Source: Lachnospiraceae bacterium
GTDB lineage: Bacteria > Bacillota > Clostridia > Lachnospirales > Lachnospiraceae
Length of the DNA: 64,000 bases
Assembly (NCBI GenBank): GCA_021772075.1
Contig: JAETNQ010000014.1
Location: 1-64,000 of the forward strand
Direction of reading: 5' to 3'
A program made the position numbers and the translations under genes. Below the pieces are notes generated by a model that worked only from the letters and a program-made list of their open reading frames with translations, did not search any database and was not told the origin of the DNA. Each line of letters starts with the position of its first letter. Within the stretch, counting starts at the first letter, position 1. Of this stretch, positions 1-8,979 are shown in pieces.

Positions 1-17
1 TAGGGCTGTTTCACGAA
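1..17 (+). repeat. Left terminal inverted repeat of the IS element
   Basis: Positions 1-17 read TAGGGCTGTTTCACGAA and are the exact reverse complement of 2153-2169. The repeat may extend left of the window by a base or more. Confidence 0.9.
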
Positions 18-147
18 AGGCTTTGGAAAAAGTAACGAGACGGCCATCTAAATTATTCTGGGCGTTTCGACTGAACACATACTCCTCCCATGACAAAAAG
101 GGCATACTGCCCCCTTGGGTGTAAATCTGATCTTTTTCGACTGGTTC

Positions 148-1311
148 TTAATAATGGCTGGGGATTGGCTGGAATATCATCCGAAAGCCAATCTCCAGAT
201 CGTCACAGACATCGTCAATGACGTCCGGTATGTATTCCCTTCCGGCGAAAGACTCCATTTGGAGCAGCCTGGCTATGTTATACGCACATCTGCGCAGGAC
301 AGACATTGTATTCTTCCCCTTTTTTATCGTACTTTTATCCTCCCCGAATACTTCGTCCAATACATAATGGAGGCCGTTCTCCACCGCCCAGTGCTGTCTT
401 TTGTATTCCATCAGCTCTTCTGCACTGAGTACCCTGCTTGAGACCAGACCTGCCATCTGTATGTCATCATCCAGGCTGTCCCCGGATGCCGGTCTGGGCT
501 GCTTTCTGCTCCCTTCTTTCAAAAAGTTTTCAAGGCTAGGAGTGATGTCGTTTCCCTGGCTGTCCTGTACCTGCAGGATACGCACCTGCTTTGTCCTGCC
601 GACACATGCGATGTGGGGGCGCTCTTCCTGTAGTGCCCTGATCCCATCCGCCTTACTGTAGGACTGGCATTCCCTGTATTCGTATCTCTCACGGTTCTTT
701 TCGGAGGTCCTTGCCTCGCTGTAGGAAGCTCCGTACTTGTTTTGGAAAGCTTCCCCTTCCGCTTCCTGTTCCTTCGCCAGCCCGTTGAACAATGCCATCA
801 GTTCATCATACAGCGCGGGGCAGTTCTTTTTTACCTGTAGCACAAAGTCCCCTCCGTTGTTACAGACCGCATCCATGATGTTCTGCGTCGCCCCGACCGC
901 ATCGATGGTCACCACGCTCCCTTCCATCTCGATCAGGTCCATAAGGGCGGGGATCGTCGCAGCCTCATTTGTCTTTTCCTGAATGGTCAGCTGCGCTATC
1001 ACCAGCCTGGATGCCACATCGATGGCATTCAGAATATAGGGTGTCCTTTCATCACGCACCTTATGCGCGGCAGCCCTCAGCCCTTTCCCATCTATTGCGA
1101 TATGGATCCCCCTTGTGTCTGAGATCTCCCCTGTCCAGTTTATGATGGCCAGCGATACCATATCCGCGTCCACCTCCCCCAGCATCCTTGACATGGTCGA
1201 TAAGGATGGCACACCGTTCGGAAACGGCATATGTCTGCGCAGCTCATCCAGGTGGCTCCTGCACCACCTGACGATGCGGCGCAGCTTTGTCCTCCCTGCC
1301 AGGAGCCCCAT
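148..1311 (-). CDS. ISAs1-like transposase (DDE), first ATG internal to conserved region
   Basis: A 387-residue DDE transposase. The catalytic acidic residues probably lie in IDGKGLR (D near residue 73), in VVTIDAVGAT and in the late HWAVENGLH block. The frame stays open upstream to 1437 with no ATG, GTG or TTG. That unstarted stretch encodes family-like sequence (DIPDPRCSRKKPHELAEI) running straight into the annotated start. The functional protein therefore probably begins upstream, reached from the 1421-2002 frame by a +1 (or -2) shift in the short overlap, or else the copy is frameshifted and dead. The stop is followed by the left end of the element. Confidence 0.75.
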   Translation of the reverse strand: MGLLAGRTKLRRIVRWCRSHLDELRRHMPFPNGVPSLSTMSRMLGEVDADMVSLAIINWTGEISDTRGIHIAIDGKGLRAAAHKVRDERTPYILNAIDVASRLVIAQLTIQEKTNEAATIPALMDLIEMEGSVVTIDAVGATQNIMDAVCNNGGDFVLQVKKNCPALYDELMALFNGLAKEQEAEGEAFQNKYGASYSEARTSEKNRERYEYRECQSYSKADGIRALQEERPHIACVGRTKQVRILQVQDSQGNDITPSLENFLKEGSRKQPRPASGDSLDDDIQMAGLVSSRVLSAEELMEYKRQHWAVENGLHYVLDEVFGEDKSTIKKGKNTMSVLRRCAYNIARLLQMESFAGREYIPDVIDDVCDDLEIGFRMIFQPIPSHY

Positions 1312-1420
1312 GATGATGCAGATGAAGATTTCTGCCAGTTCATGCGGCTTTTTGCGGCTGCACCTGGGATCCGGGATATCCCCCAGCCATTCGGCCAGCG
1401 GCCGGGTCCGGTAAGCAGCC

Positions 1421-2002
1421 TCAGCCCACCTCCAGTTTCAGACCCAGTTTTTCCAGGATCTCTTTCTGGCTGTCTGATATCACTGATAGGATACTCCTGC
1501 CCGCAATACGGACGATATATATGGTCATGAGCGGCCTGATATCCCTCATTTCGACACCGTACCCTTTCCGCATCCTTCTGAGCAGCGAGCTTTTCTGGGC
1601 ACCCAGCTGGATGTGCGGATCCAGCTGCTGCGGCACTTCCCGGATCTGTGGGATATAGGATTCCGGGGATTCACGGACGATGATGAAGTCGAGCACCTTC
1701 TGCCAGTTTTTCCCTAACGGCTCTTTCCATCCGGCAGGGCAGAGCGACTCCATTGCCATCGAAAACCCGTATTCCTTTACAATGACTTCCGGGGTATCCA
1801 TATCCACCTTTTTCGAGCCGCTCCGTTCTATCCCATCCGGGGTGATCTTTCCGATATAGGTGTCTGCCGGGACTGGGTTCTTCTTTCCCGGCACACGTTT
1901 TGAGGAATGTTTATAAAGGTAATAATTGTTGCCGACTTTTTTCACCGTTGTTCCAGTTGTTTTTTGTTTCTGTACCCAATCAGGATATACTTTTTCTGCC
2001 AT
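1421..2002 (-). CDS. IS upstream ORF (193 aa), transposase-associated
   Basis: The start is ATG at 2002, with AAAGGAG eight bases upstream; the frame is open further upstream but without a better start. The N-terminal 60 residues (VGNNYYLYKHSSKRVPG, then ADTYIGKITPDG) resemble the N-terminal segment of IS1634/IS4-type transposases, which reads like a DNA-binding module. The C-terminal part ends ILEKLGLKLEVG at a TGA that lies inside the open region of the downstream transposase frame, about 110 bp before that frame's first ATG. It may be the true N-terminal part of one transposase made by frameshifting, or a separate accessory protein. No catalytic DDE residues are seen here. Confidence 0.6.
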   Translation of the reverse strand: MAEKVYPDWVQKQKTTGTTVKKVGNNYYLYKHSSKRVPGKKNPVPADTYIGKITPDGIERSGSKKVDMDTPEVIVKEYGFSMAMESLCPAGWKEPLGKNWQKVLDFIIVRESPESYIPQIREVPQQLDPHIQLGAQKSSLLRRMRKGYGVEMRDIRPLMTIYIVRIAGRSILSVISDSQKEILEKLGLKLEVG

Positions 2003-2152
2003 AAAAATGCTCCTTTCATTGTATGAATATAATATACTCCTACTGATGAATATATTATACTCTACCAGAAAGAAAAAAGCCAGTTCTTGGGAATGTATGA
2101 GTATAAATCCCAAACTGGCTCTTGATCAATACCGTATTCAATTCTTTATTTC

Positions 2153-2169
2153 TTCGTGAAACAGCCCTA
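2153..2169 (-). repeat. Right terminal inverted repeat of the IS element
   Basis: This is the exact 17-bp reverse complement of positions 1-17. Identity is lost inside 2153, so the perfect terminal repeat is 17 bp. Confidence 0.9.
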
Positions 2170-2217
2170 GGCGAAAGAACCGTTTGGAGCGCAAGTCCTG
2201 CGCACAATCCGCATTTT

Positions 2218-3705
2218 TTATTTCTTCAATATATTCTTTTTATAAAACTCGTAAGCCTTATCCCACTCTGCCCCGTTTTCCGGTTCATAAACCGTGGGCG
2301 CTTCCGAATTGGCAATCACTTCCCTCGCTTCTTTCAGGTCTTTGATCACTCCCCTGGACATAAGCTGGATCGCGATATTGCCGAATACGGTAGCCTCCAC
2401 CGGCCCCGCTATTACCGGGATGCCGCTTGCATAGGCCGTAAACCGGCAGAGCAGCTTGCTCTGGATACCGCCGCCTACCATATGAATCGCATGGTAATCC
2501 TTCCCTGTGCATGCCTTAATCTCTTCCAAAGCATAACGGTATTTCAGCGCCAGGCTCTCGTTGATGCAGCGGACGATTTCCCCTTCCGTTTGAGGAACCT
2601 TCTGTCCGGTGCGCTCGCAATACTCCCTGATCCGCTTCGGCACATTGCCGGCAGGGCTGAATTCCGGCGCGTCCGGGTCAATAAAGCTCTGGAACGGTTC
2701 CGCCGCCTCAGCCAGCTTCTCCAGCTCGGAAAAGCTGTATTCTTTTCCTTCCCGGATCCACTGCCTCCTGCTTTCCTGAATCAGCCAAAGACCGATAATA
2801 TTCTTCAGGAAAGAAGTCTTGCCGTCCGTTCCCGTTTCGTTTGTTATGTTCAGCTCTTCCGACTGTTTCGTCAAAACCGGTTTCTCCAGTTCTGTTCCGA
2901 ATAAAGACCATGTTCCGCAGCTGACAAAGATAAAATCGTCTTCCTTCGAAGGTACCGCCGTCAATGCGCACTGTGTATCGTGTCCCGCTACAGCAACCAC
3001 GTCCATATCCCCGATACCGAGTTCTTCCTGGATCTCTTTCCGGATCGGTCCAAGAAGCGTTCCCGTAGGAACCACTTCCGTCAGAATCTTCTCCGGAATG
3101 CCGAACTTCTCCGCTACTTCCATTACCCAGCCCGGGGTCAGCGGATCGCTCATCTGAGTAGTAGATACGATGGATCTTTCGCTTTTCTTTACACCGGATA
3201 AAAAGTAGTTAAACAAATCGGGCATTAACAGCAGGCAGTCCGCCCGGTCAAGAAGCTCCGGGCGCTGCTCTTTTAAGGCCAACAGCTGGAATGCCGTATT
3301 AATCTCCATAAACTGATTGCCGGTCAATTCATAAAAGCGTTCCCTGGGAATGAGGGTAAAACCTTTTTCCACCATTCCTTCCGTCCTGCTGTCACGGTAA
3401 TGCACCGGGTTTTCCAGCAAATACCCCTTTTCGTCCAAAAGGCCGAAATCCACGCCCCAGGTATCCACGCCGATGCTGTCCACGCTTCCATAAGCCTTTG
3501 CCTTAATCAGACCCTGTTTAATCTCATGGAAGAGACGCAGCACATCCCAGTACATCGTACCGTTTACAATAACCGGATCATTGGAAAAACGGTGTATCTC
3601 CTTTGCCGTAATTTTATTTCCGTCAAAGGTTCCCAGCATGACCCTGCCGCTGGAAGCGCCAAAGTCCACCGCAAGGACTTTCGTTTCTTTTTTGGCTACA
3701 TCCAT
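2218..3705 (-). CDS. fucK: FGGY carbohydrate kinase, L-fuculokinase/rhamnulokinase type
   Basis: A full-length 495-residue FGGY kinase that phosphorylates a ketohexose. Here the substrate is most likely L-fuculose made by the adjacent isomerase, giving L-fuculose 1-phosphate. The N-terminal ATPase motif AVDFGASSGR (residues 13-22), GVDTWGVDFGLL near residue 80, CGTWSLFG near 260 and the C-terminal HMVGGGIQSKLLC block are those of the rhamnulokinase branch, so L-rhamnulose is an alternative substrate. The start has GGAGGAAA seven bases upstream. The gene sits 17 bp downstream of fucI, so the two are almost certainly co-transcribed. The IS element lies 48 bp beyond the stop. Confidence 0.9.
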   Translation of the reverse strand: MDVAKKETKVLAVDFGASSGRVMLGTFDGNKITAKEIHRFSNDPVIVNGTMYWDVLRLFHEIKQGLIKAKAYGSVDSIGVDTWGVDFGLLDEKGYLLENPVHYRDSRTEGMVEKGFTLIPRERFYELTGNQFMEINTAFQLLALKEQRPELLDRADCLLLMPDLFNYFLSGVKKSERSIVSTTQMSDPLTPGWVMEVAEKFGIPEKILTEVVPTGTLLGPIRKEIQEELGIGDMDVVAVAGHDTQCALTAVPSKEDDFIFVSCGTWSLFGTELEKPVLTKQSEELNITNETGTDGKTSFLKNIIGLWLIQESRRQWIREGKEYSFSELEKLAEAAEPFQSFIDPDAPEFSPAGNVPKRIREYCERTGQKVPQTEGEIVRCINESLALKYRYALEEIKACTGKDYHAIHMVGGGIQSKLLCRFTAYASGIPVIAGPVEATVFGNIAIQLMSRGVIKDLKEAREVIANSEAPTVYEPENGAEWDKAYEFYKKNILKK

Positions 3706-3722
3706 TCTGTTTCCTCCGTCTC

Positions 3723-5516
3723 TTATTTATACAGCGGTCCGTATGTCTGGCATGCCCTGAAGTCCTGACCCTCTTTGTCCATGCCGAAAGCGTTCCATGC
3801 TGCCGGGCGGAAGATCTTTTCTTCCGGAACATTGTGCATAGCAACCGGAATTCTTAACATAGAACACATAGTAATCAAGTCTGCGCCGATATGGCCGTAG
3901 CTGATTGCGCCATGGTTAGCGCCCCAGTTATTCATAACGTCATATGCTGTCTTAAACGCGCCTTCTCCTGTAGTTCTCGGTGCAAACCATGTGCAAGGCC
4001 ATGTATAGTCTGTTCTCTTCCAAAGCACGTCTGTCACTTCCTCGGGAAGTTTTACCGTCCAGCCTTCTGCGATCTGAAGCATGGGCCCGAGTCCCTTTAC
4101 AAGGTTCAGACGGATCATTGTTACCGGCATTTCCGCTTCCGTTACAAAACGGGAAGAGAATCCGCCGCCTCTGAAATAACCGAAGTCTGCCGCATTCCAT
4201 GTGGTCGCCTTCAGGATCGCTTCCTGGTCTTCTTCCGTCACTTCATACCAAGGCTTCATCACGCCATTGCCGTCCGCATCCTTTGCCTGTCCGCAAGCGT
4301 CCAGACATGCCGCGCCCGAATTGATCAGGTGGATAAATCCGCCCGCTTCTTTTGCAACGCCTTCCACGTCATATCCCGTTGCTTTCTTTACCGCTTCCGG
4401 ACTCCAGTATGTACGCACGTCCGCAAAGATCTGCGCGCGGTTGGTGAGCAGTTTCATGAACATCATGCCGAGGCCGTTCAGAACGTCGTTTTCCGTCGCC
4501 AGAACATAAGGCTCCCTTGCGCCGTTCCAGTCGAAAGAAGTATTAAGCAGCGCTTCGGGGAAATCGCAGTTCGGATAGAAATCCGTCCACTGTCTCTGTC
4601 CCTGGAATCCGGCCGCAATCGCATTGTGGCCGACCATTTCTTCTTCTCTTCCTTCCGGCAGATTTTTGTTGCCGTTCATCAGGTCTTTGATGATGATCAT
4701 CATCTTTACGACAAATTCCCAATCCTTCTCTTTTTCCTCTGCGGATTTCTGCACTTCTTCCGGATTCTTGTCGAAACCTTCTTTGCATTTTTCCTTTGTC
4801 CATGCCAAAGCTTTTTCAAACTCAGCCTTGTCATAAATCTCTTCTGTCATACGGCGGATGATTTCTACCTCATCTACCGATTCCACGCGCATGCCAAGAT
4901 ATTCCTCAATAAATGCAGGGTCAATAATGGAACCGCCGATGCCCATGCAGATAGAACCAATCTGTAAATAGGATTTTCCTCTCATTGTTGCTGCCGCTAC
5001 TGCAGCGCGTCCGAAACGAAGCAGCTTCTCTTCCACATCCGCAGGAATATCGGTAGCGTCCGCATCCTGCACGTCATGGCCGTAAATGCCGAATGCAGGA
5101 AGTCCCTTCTGTGCATGGGTTGCCAGAACGCTTGCCAGATAAACCGCGCCCGGCCTCTCTGTTCCGTTAAATCCCCATACGCCTTTGATCGTCATGGGAT
5201 CCATATCCATCGTCTCCGCGCCATAGCACCAGCAGGGAGTCACGGTTAAAGTAATGGAAACCCCTTCTTTTTTAAACTTTTCCGCACATGCTGCCGTCTC
5301 GCCTACGCGTCCGATCGTGGTATCCGCAATCACTACCTTTACCGGCTCGCCGTTGGAATATTTCAGGTTTTCGGTAAACAGCTTCGCTGCCGCTTTCGCC
5401 ATGTTCATCGTCTGGTCTTCCAACGATTCCCTTACCTTCAGATAACCCCTTCTTCCATCGATCGTCGGCCGGATGCCGATTACCGGATAATCCCCAATCA
5501 TTCTGTTTTCTGCCAT
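3723..5516 (-). CDS. fucI: L-fucose isomerase
   Basis: Converts L-fucose to L-fuculose, the first committed step of fucose breakdown in the cytoplasm; the family uses Mn2+. The 597-residue length matches the family (about 590). Conserved blocks include [17 protein letters not shown] at the N terminus, [15 protein letters not shown], the metal-site pair in LATENDV (Glu) and FADVRTYW (Asp), and the C-terminal [12 protein letters not shown] (His). The start is ATG at 5516, preceded by AAGGAGGT. It is first in the fucI-fucK pair and is divergent from an AraC-type regulator. D-arabinose is a known side substrate of the family. Confidence 0.95.
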   Translation of the reverse strand: MAENRMIGDYPVIGIRPTIDGRRGYLKVRESLEDQTMNMAKAAAKLFTENLKYSNGEPVKVVIADTTIGRVGETAACAEKFKKEGVSITLTVTPCWCYGAETMDMDPMTIKGVWGFNGTERPGAVYLASVLATHAQKGLPAFGIYGHDVQDADATDIPADVEEKLLRFGRAAVAAATMRGKSYLQIGSICMGIGGSIIDPAFIEEYLGMRVESVDEVEIIRRMTEEIYDKAEFEKALAWTKEKCKEGFDKNPEEVQKSAEEKEKDWEFVVKMMIIIKDLMNGNKNLPEGREEEMVGHNAIAAGFQGQRQWTDFYPNCDFPEALLNTSFDWNGAREPYVLATENDVLNGLGMMFMKLLTNRAQIFADVRTYWSPEAVKKATGYDVEGVAKEAGGFIHLINSGAACLDACGQAKDADGNGVMKPWYEVTEEDQEAILKATTWNAADFGYFRGGGFSSRFVTEAEMPVTMIRLNLVKGLGPMLQIAEGWTVKLPEEVTDVLWKRTDYTWPCTWFAPRTTGEGAFKTAYDVMNNWGANHGAISYGHIGADLITMCSMLRIPVAMHNVPEEKIFRPAAWNAFGMDKEGQDFRACQTYGPLYK

Positions 5517-5559
5517 TTAATAATACCTCCTTTTCAAAAGACATCCTTTGGTTACTATT

Positions 5560-5588
5560 AATATAATAATATCACTCGTTTTATGAAA
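5560..5588 (-). promoter_or_regulatory. Candidate promoter of fucI-fucK
   Basis: On the minus strand TTTCAT (5588-5583) and TATATT (5565-5560) are separated by 17 bp, upstream of the fucI ribosome binding site. The region is AT-rich and shared with the divergent AraC gene, so an activator site is expected between them, but none is resolved. The -35 element is weak, as expected for an activated promoter. Confidence 0.35.
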
Positions 5589-5697
5589 CGCATTGTGATA
5601 TAATAGCATAAAATATAACAATATTCACTTTTTCAGAAGCAGACAGGGAGATAAAAACTATTGCCGCCCTTTTGCTTTCAAAAACAAGGAGAAACTT

Positions 5698-6555
5698 ATG
5701 CTTTATCTGGATTATAACGAAAAAAAAATGCATGGAACTAAGGAATTCCCCATTGCCTTTTACCATGTGGATAACAGCCATCCCCGGTATGAAATGCCTT
5801 TCCACTGGCATAAAGAATATGAAATCGTAAGAATCTTAGAGGGAGAGTTCTGCCTTATGCTGGCAGACCAGGAGATCATCGCCCGCGGCGGGGAAAGTTT
5901 TCTTATTCCCAGCGGCGCAATCCATGGAGGAATGCCGGAAAACTGCATCTATGAATGCCTCGTTTTCGATTTGGACATGCTGTTCCTCCACGCGGACTCC
6001 TGCAGGCAATATTTAAAGAAAATAAAGCATCAGGATATCATCATCCATCCGATCATCACCGCCCAGTCTCCGTCCTTGTGCCTTGCTGTCGACAAGTTAT
6101 TCGCTTCCATATCCGAAACAGCTCCCGGCTTTGAACTTACCGTCATCGGCTCTCTTTTCGCGCTGTTCGGCCTTATCTTCCGGGAAAAATATTATACTTG
6201 CAGCACGCCCGGCTTTGAATCCCCTTTCCGGCACATGGAACAGTTGAAACCGGTCTTTGAATATATTGAAAGCCATTATTCTTCCAGCATCAGCCTGCAG
6301 CAGCTTTCACAGATTTCCGGGATGTCCCCGAAATATTTTTGCAGATATTTCCAGGCGATTGCCCATAGGACGCCGATGGATTATTTGAATTACTACCGTA
6401 TAGAACACGCCTGTACCATGCTTTGCACTACCGACTCCCCTATCACTTCCATCGCTTATGACTGCGGCTTTAACGATTGCAGCTACTTCATAAAACTTTT
6501 TAAAAGGTATAAGCACATTACTCCAAAGCAATACCAAATGCAGATGAAAAGATAA
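5698..6555 (+). CDS. AraC-family regulator next to fucI-fucK
   Basis: A 285-residue regulator with an N-terminal cupin sensor domain (residues about 1-150; FHWHKEYEIVRILEG and the proline/histidine stretch IPSGAIHGG) and a C-terminal double helix-turn-helix (about 185-285; LQQLSQISGMSPKYFCRYFQ, then SIAYDCGFNDCSYFIKLFKR). The start is ATG at 5698 after AAGGAG. Because it is divergent from fucI, it probably activates fucI-fucK in response to fucose or a metabolite of it; this is inferred from position. The gene ends before a strong hairpin terminator. Confidence 0.85.
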   Translation: MLYLDYNEKKMHGTKEFPIAFYHVDNSHPRYEMPFHWHKEYEIVRILEGEFCLMLADQEIIARGGESFLIPSGAIHGGMPENCIYECLVFDLDMLFLHADSCRQYLKKIKHQDIIIHPIITAQSPSLCLAVDKLFASISETAPGFELTVIGSLFALFGLIFREKYYTCSTPGFESPFRHMEQLKPVFEYIESHYSSSISLQQLSQISGMSPKYFCRYFQAIAHRTPMDYLNYYRIEHACTMLCTTDSPITSIAYDCGFNDCSYFIKLFKRYKHITPKQYQMQMKR

Positions 6556-6560
6556 TAAAG

Positions 6561-6585
6561 AGGCAGAGAAAATCTCTGCCTCCCT
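6561..6585. terminator. Intrinsic terminator, probably bidirectional
   Basis: AGGCAGAGA (6561-6569) pairs perfectly with TCTCTGCCT (6573-6581) over a 3-nt AAA loop, followed by CCCTTTT. It lies between the convergent ends of the AraC gene and the sugar-binding protein gene. Confidence 0.8.
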
Positions 6586-6676
6586 TTTGATAACCAAATT
6601 TTATTTTTTATTACATTATAAATTCATTATGTCATTTCCAAAACACTTTGCGTGTCAACACAATATGTTTCTATGA

Positions 6677-7882
6677 TTAGTCATAAAGGTTAGGAGCGAT
6701 AGAAGCATCTTCCATGTTCGTGCTGTCATACCAGTAACCTTCTGTCGGGATATCGCTAACTGTTTCGCCATTAGCGATTGCCGTCAATGTTTCTACTGTC
6801 TTAATACCCATTGCAAGAGGAGACTGTGTAACTGCACCAAACATTGTGCCGTCTTTGATTGCGCCCTTGATTACGGAACCTGCATCGAAACCTGCTGCCA
6901 AGATGTCGCCAGCAGCTGCATCTGTTCCTAATACGCCTAAGTTGCCGTTTGCTGTCAGAATTCCTTCAGCCGCAACCTGGTTGGAGCCAAATACGCCGAT
7001 GGTATCTGCTTTATTCAAGATAACAGAAGCTTCTGTTGCGCAAAGTTCAACGGTTGTCTGAGCGGGAACTGCTACTTCGATAATGATGTCAGCGCTTGCT
7101 TCGTCGCCAGCGTCTTTACAGTTGTTTACATAATATTCATTACCGATAACTGCAACTGTCTTTCCGTCAGCTGCTGCTAACTCGCTGAATCTATCGATGA
7201 AACCAAGGCCACGGCTTGTGATGGACTCAGAAGTTGCTTCCTGGTTTACTTCGCCAATTCTTACAGGAGCTGTTGCATTTGCGATTGTCTCTTTCAGAGC
7301 AGGGTAAAGATTATCTGCTGCTGTTGCGCCAGCGCCATAGTTGTCTGTTGCGATCGTAGAAAGAACGGAACCAGCGGGAGCCTTCGGAATACCGGAGTCA
7401 AAACATACTACCGGGATGCCTTTGTCCATAGCTGTCTGCAATGCGTCAAGGCATGCATCCTGGTCACAAGCTGCAAGACCGATTCCATCAGGATCGTTGT
7501 TGATTGCGCTGTTCAGCATGTTAACCTGGTCTGCGATATCGGATTCCGCATTAGGACCTGTACAGTTTGCTGTAACGCCCAGATCCGCTGCTGCCTGATT
7601 AACGCCGGTAACAGCTGCCTGCCAATAAGAAGACTGATAGCTCTTTACAATGATTTCAAACTTATAGTCGCCGCCAGCTGCTGTTTCTGCCGGAGCTGCT
7701 TCTTCTGCGGGAGCTGCTTCCTCTGCGGGAGCTGCTTCCTCTGCCGGAGCCGCTTCCTCTGCCGCCGGAGCTGCTTCTTCTTTTGCAGGAGCTGCCGCTT
7801 CCTGTGTGCTGTTGCCGCAGCCAACGAAAACAGTCGCTGTCATAGCTGCACACATCAATACTGCCAAAATTTTCTTTTTCAT
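6677..7882 (-). CDS. Sugar ABC transporter substrate-binding lipoprotein (RbsB-like)
   Basis: An extracytoplasmic sugar-binding protein that delivers its ligand to the permeases encoded just upstream. The signal peptide (residues 1-22) ends in a lipobox VFVGC, so the mature protein is anchored through Cys22. A low-complexity linker of repeated EEAAPA units (about residues 28-68) follows, a likely cell-wall tether. The rest is a periplasmic-binding-protein type 1 fold (ADQVNMLNSAINNDPDGIGL; IPVVCFDSGIP). It is the last gene of the transporter operon and stops before a terminator. L-fucose or another deoxyhexose is the probable ligand given fucI/fucK next door, but the sequence does not settle this. 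Confidence 0.88.
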   Translation of the reverse strand: MKKKILAVLMCAAMTATVFVGCGNSTQEAAAPAKEEAAPAAEEAAPAEEAAPAEEAAPAEEAAPAETAAGGDYKFEIIVKSYQSSYWQAAVTGVNQAAADLGVTANCTGPNAESDIADQVNMLNSAINNDPDGIGLAACDQDACLDALQTAMDKGIPVVCFDSGIPKAPAGSVLSTIATDNYGAGATAADNLYPALKETIANATAPVRIGEVNQEATSESITSRGLGFIDRFSELAAADGKTVAVIGNEYYVNNCKDAGDEASADIIIEVAVPAQTTVELCATEASVILNKADTIGVFGSNQVAAEGILTANGNLGVLGTDAAAGDILAAGFDAGSVIKGAIKDGTMFGAVTQSPLAMGIKTVETLTAIANGETVSDIPTEGYWYDSTNMEDASIAPNLYD

Positions 7883-7952
7883 TTTCTTTCCTCCTAAAAT
7901 ATTTGGTTATCTCTATATGATGTCATTTTCATGACTTCATACCATCGTGAAA

Positions 7953-8978
7953 TTATACGGCCTCTGCCCTTTTCTTTTTCAGTATATCAACCATTACCGC
8001 CCCAATCAATACCATACCGGTAATAATCTGCTGCCAGTTTGCCTGCAGTCCGATATACGGAAGCCCTGTCTTCAACAAACAGATAACAAACACGCCCAAA
8101 AGCGAACCCGTAACGCTCCCAACGCCTCCGGAAGCGGAAACCCCTCCAATAATTGCTCCGCCGATCGCTTCCAGCTCAAATCCGGCTCCCGTACCAGGCT
8201 GCACAGTCGAAAATACTGCGGAATATGCGATGGATGCCAAGCCTGCAAAAAGCCCGGAAATCACATATGCCATAATATGATAAAATTTTACGTTAATACC
8301 CGATAAAATCGTCGCTTCTTTATTACTTCCGATCGCAATGGTATACCGTCCGATCTTCGTATGATTAAGCACAAAGGACATCAGCAGTACAAGGAGCAAT
8401 ACCCAGAGGAATCCCAACGGATATTTGGTATCCCCGATCGTAATCTTAAAAATATCCCTGAACCAGCTTCCTTCCGTTCCGCTCGTAGGCCAGGAAATGC
8501 CAAAGTTATTGGAACAGATGGAGCCAAGCCCCCTCGTCATCATGCACGTACATAAAGTAGCCAGGAACGGCGGCAGACTCATAAGGGATACCAAAGCGCC
8601 GTTTAATGTGCCGATTAATATACCGAACAAAACGGAAACCAGCATCCCTGCCCATGTAGGCCATCCGCAATGGATCACCAGATAGCCGCCGGCCAGCGAA
8701 TAACAGATAAGCCCTGTCCCGATCGACAGATCAACCCCGCCCGTGATCAACGGGAAAGTTACGCCGATCGCCATCAATGCTATATAATAGGAATAATCCA
8801 TAATACTGAGTACCGTCGTATACCTTCTGAAATTAGCACTGAATATGCTAAAAAATGCAAACAATACAATTACAACCAGAAGAACGATTATTTTTTGACT
8901 TCCTGCCCCGGAAAAAATTGATTTTTTCTTTTCTGCCGGTGCATTTCCAACCGATTTACCCATTTTTCCATCCTCCAT
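7953..8978 (-). CDS. Sugar ABC transporter permease (RbsC-like) 1
   Basis: A 341-residue inner-membrane permease of the ribose/xylose/galactose branch with about 8-10 hydrophobic helices. It carries the family motif GVDLSIGTGL near residue 90 and AIGSNKEATILSGINV, the cytoplasmic loop that contacts the ATPase. The N-terminal 30 residues are charged and cytoplasmic. It overlaps the operon rhythm closely: the ATPase gene ends one base before it. It pairs with the second permease at 10528-11499, and the two probably form a heterodimeric channel. Confidence 0.9.
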   Translation of the reverse strand: MEDGKMGKSVGNAPAEKKKSIFSGAGSQKIIVLLVVIVLFAFFSIFSANFRRYTTVLSIMDYSYYIALMAIGVTFPLITGGVDLSIGTGLICYSLAGGYLVIHCGWPTWAGMLVSVLFGILIGTLNGALVSLMSLPPFLATLCTCMMTRGLGSICSNNFGISWPTSGTEGSWFRDIFKITIGDTKYPLGFLWVLLLVLLMSFVLNHTKIGRYTIAIGSNKEATILSGINVKFYHIMAYVISGLFAGLASIAYSAVFSTVQPGTGAGFELEAIGGAIIGGVSASGGVGSVTGSLLGVFVICLLKTGLPYIGLQANWQQIITGMVLIGAVMVDILKKKRAEAV

Positions 8979-8979
8979 C

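Larger units (their letters stand above)
1..2169. mobile_element. ISAs1-like insertion sequence
   Basis: A compact element bounded by a perfect 17-bp inverted repeat, with two minus-strand reading frames and almost nothing else inside. The downstream frame encodes a DDE transposase with ISAs1-type motifs (IDGKGLRAA, then TIDAVGATQ, and a late YKRQHWAVENGLH block). The terminal sequence TAGGGCTGTTTCA is also typical of this family. The left end coincides with base 1 of the window, so a target-site duplication cannot be tested. The element lies just downstream of the fucose kinase gene without entering it. Family assignment is from motifs only. Confidence 0.85.

Noticed and set aside
2101-2217. 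Possible target-site duplication around the IS element
   Set aside because: The left flank is outside the window, so no duplication can be compared.
2170-2217. Terminator after the kinase gene
   Set aside because: GCGCA/TGCGC gives only a 5-bp stem and the U-run is on the wrong side for the minus strand.
3891-4967. 358-aa plus-strand frame opposite fucI
   Set aside because: It is antisense to a highly conserved enzyme and rich in Cys/His/Arg, with no start signal.
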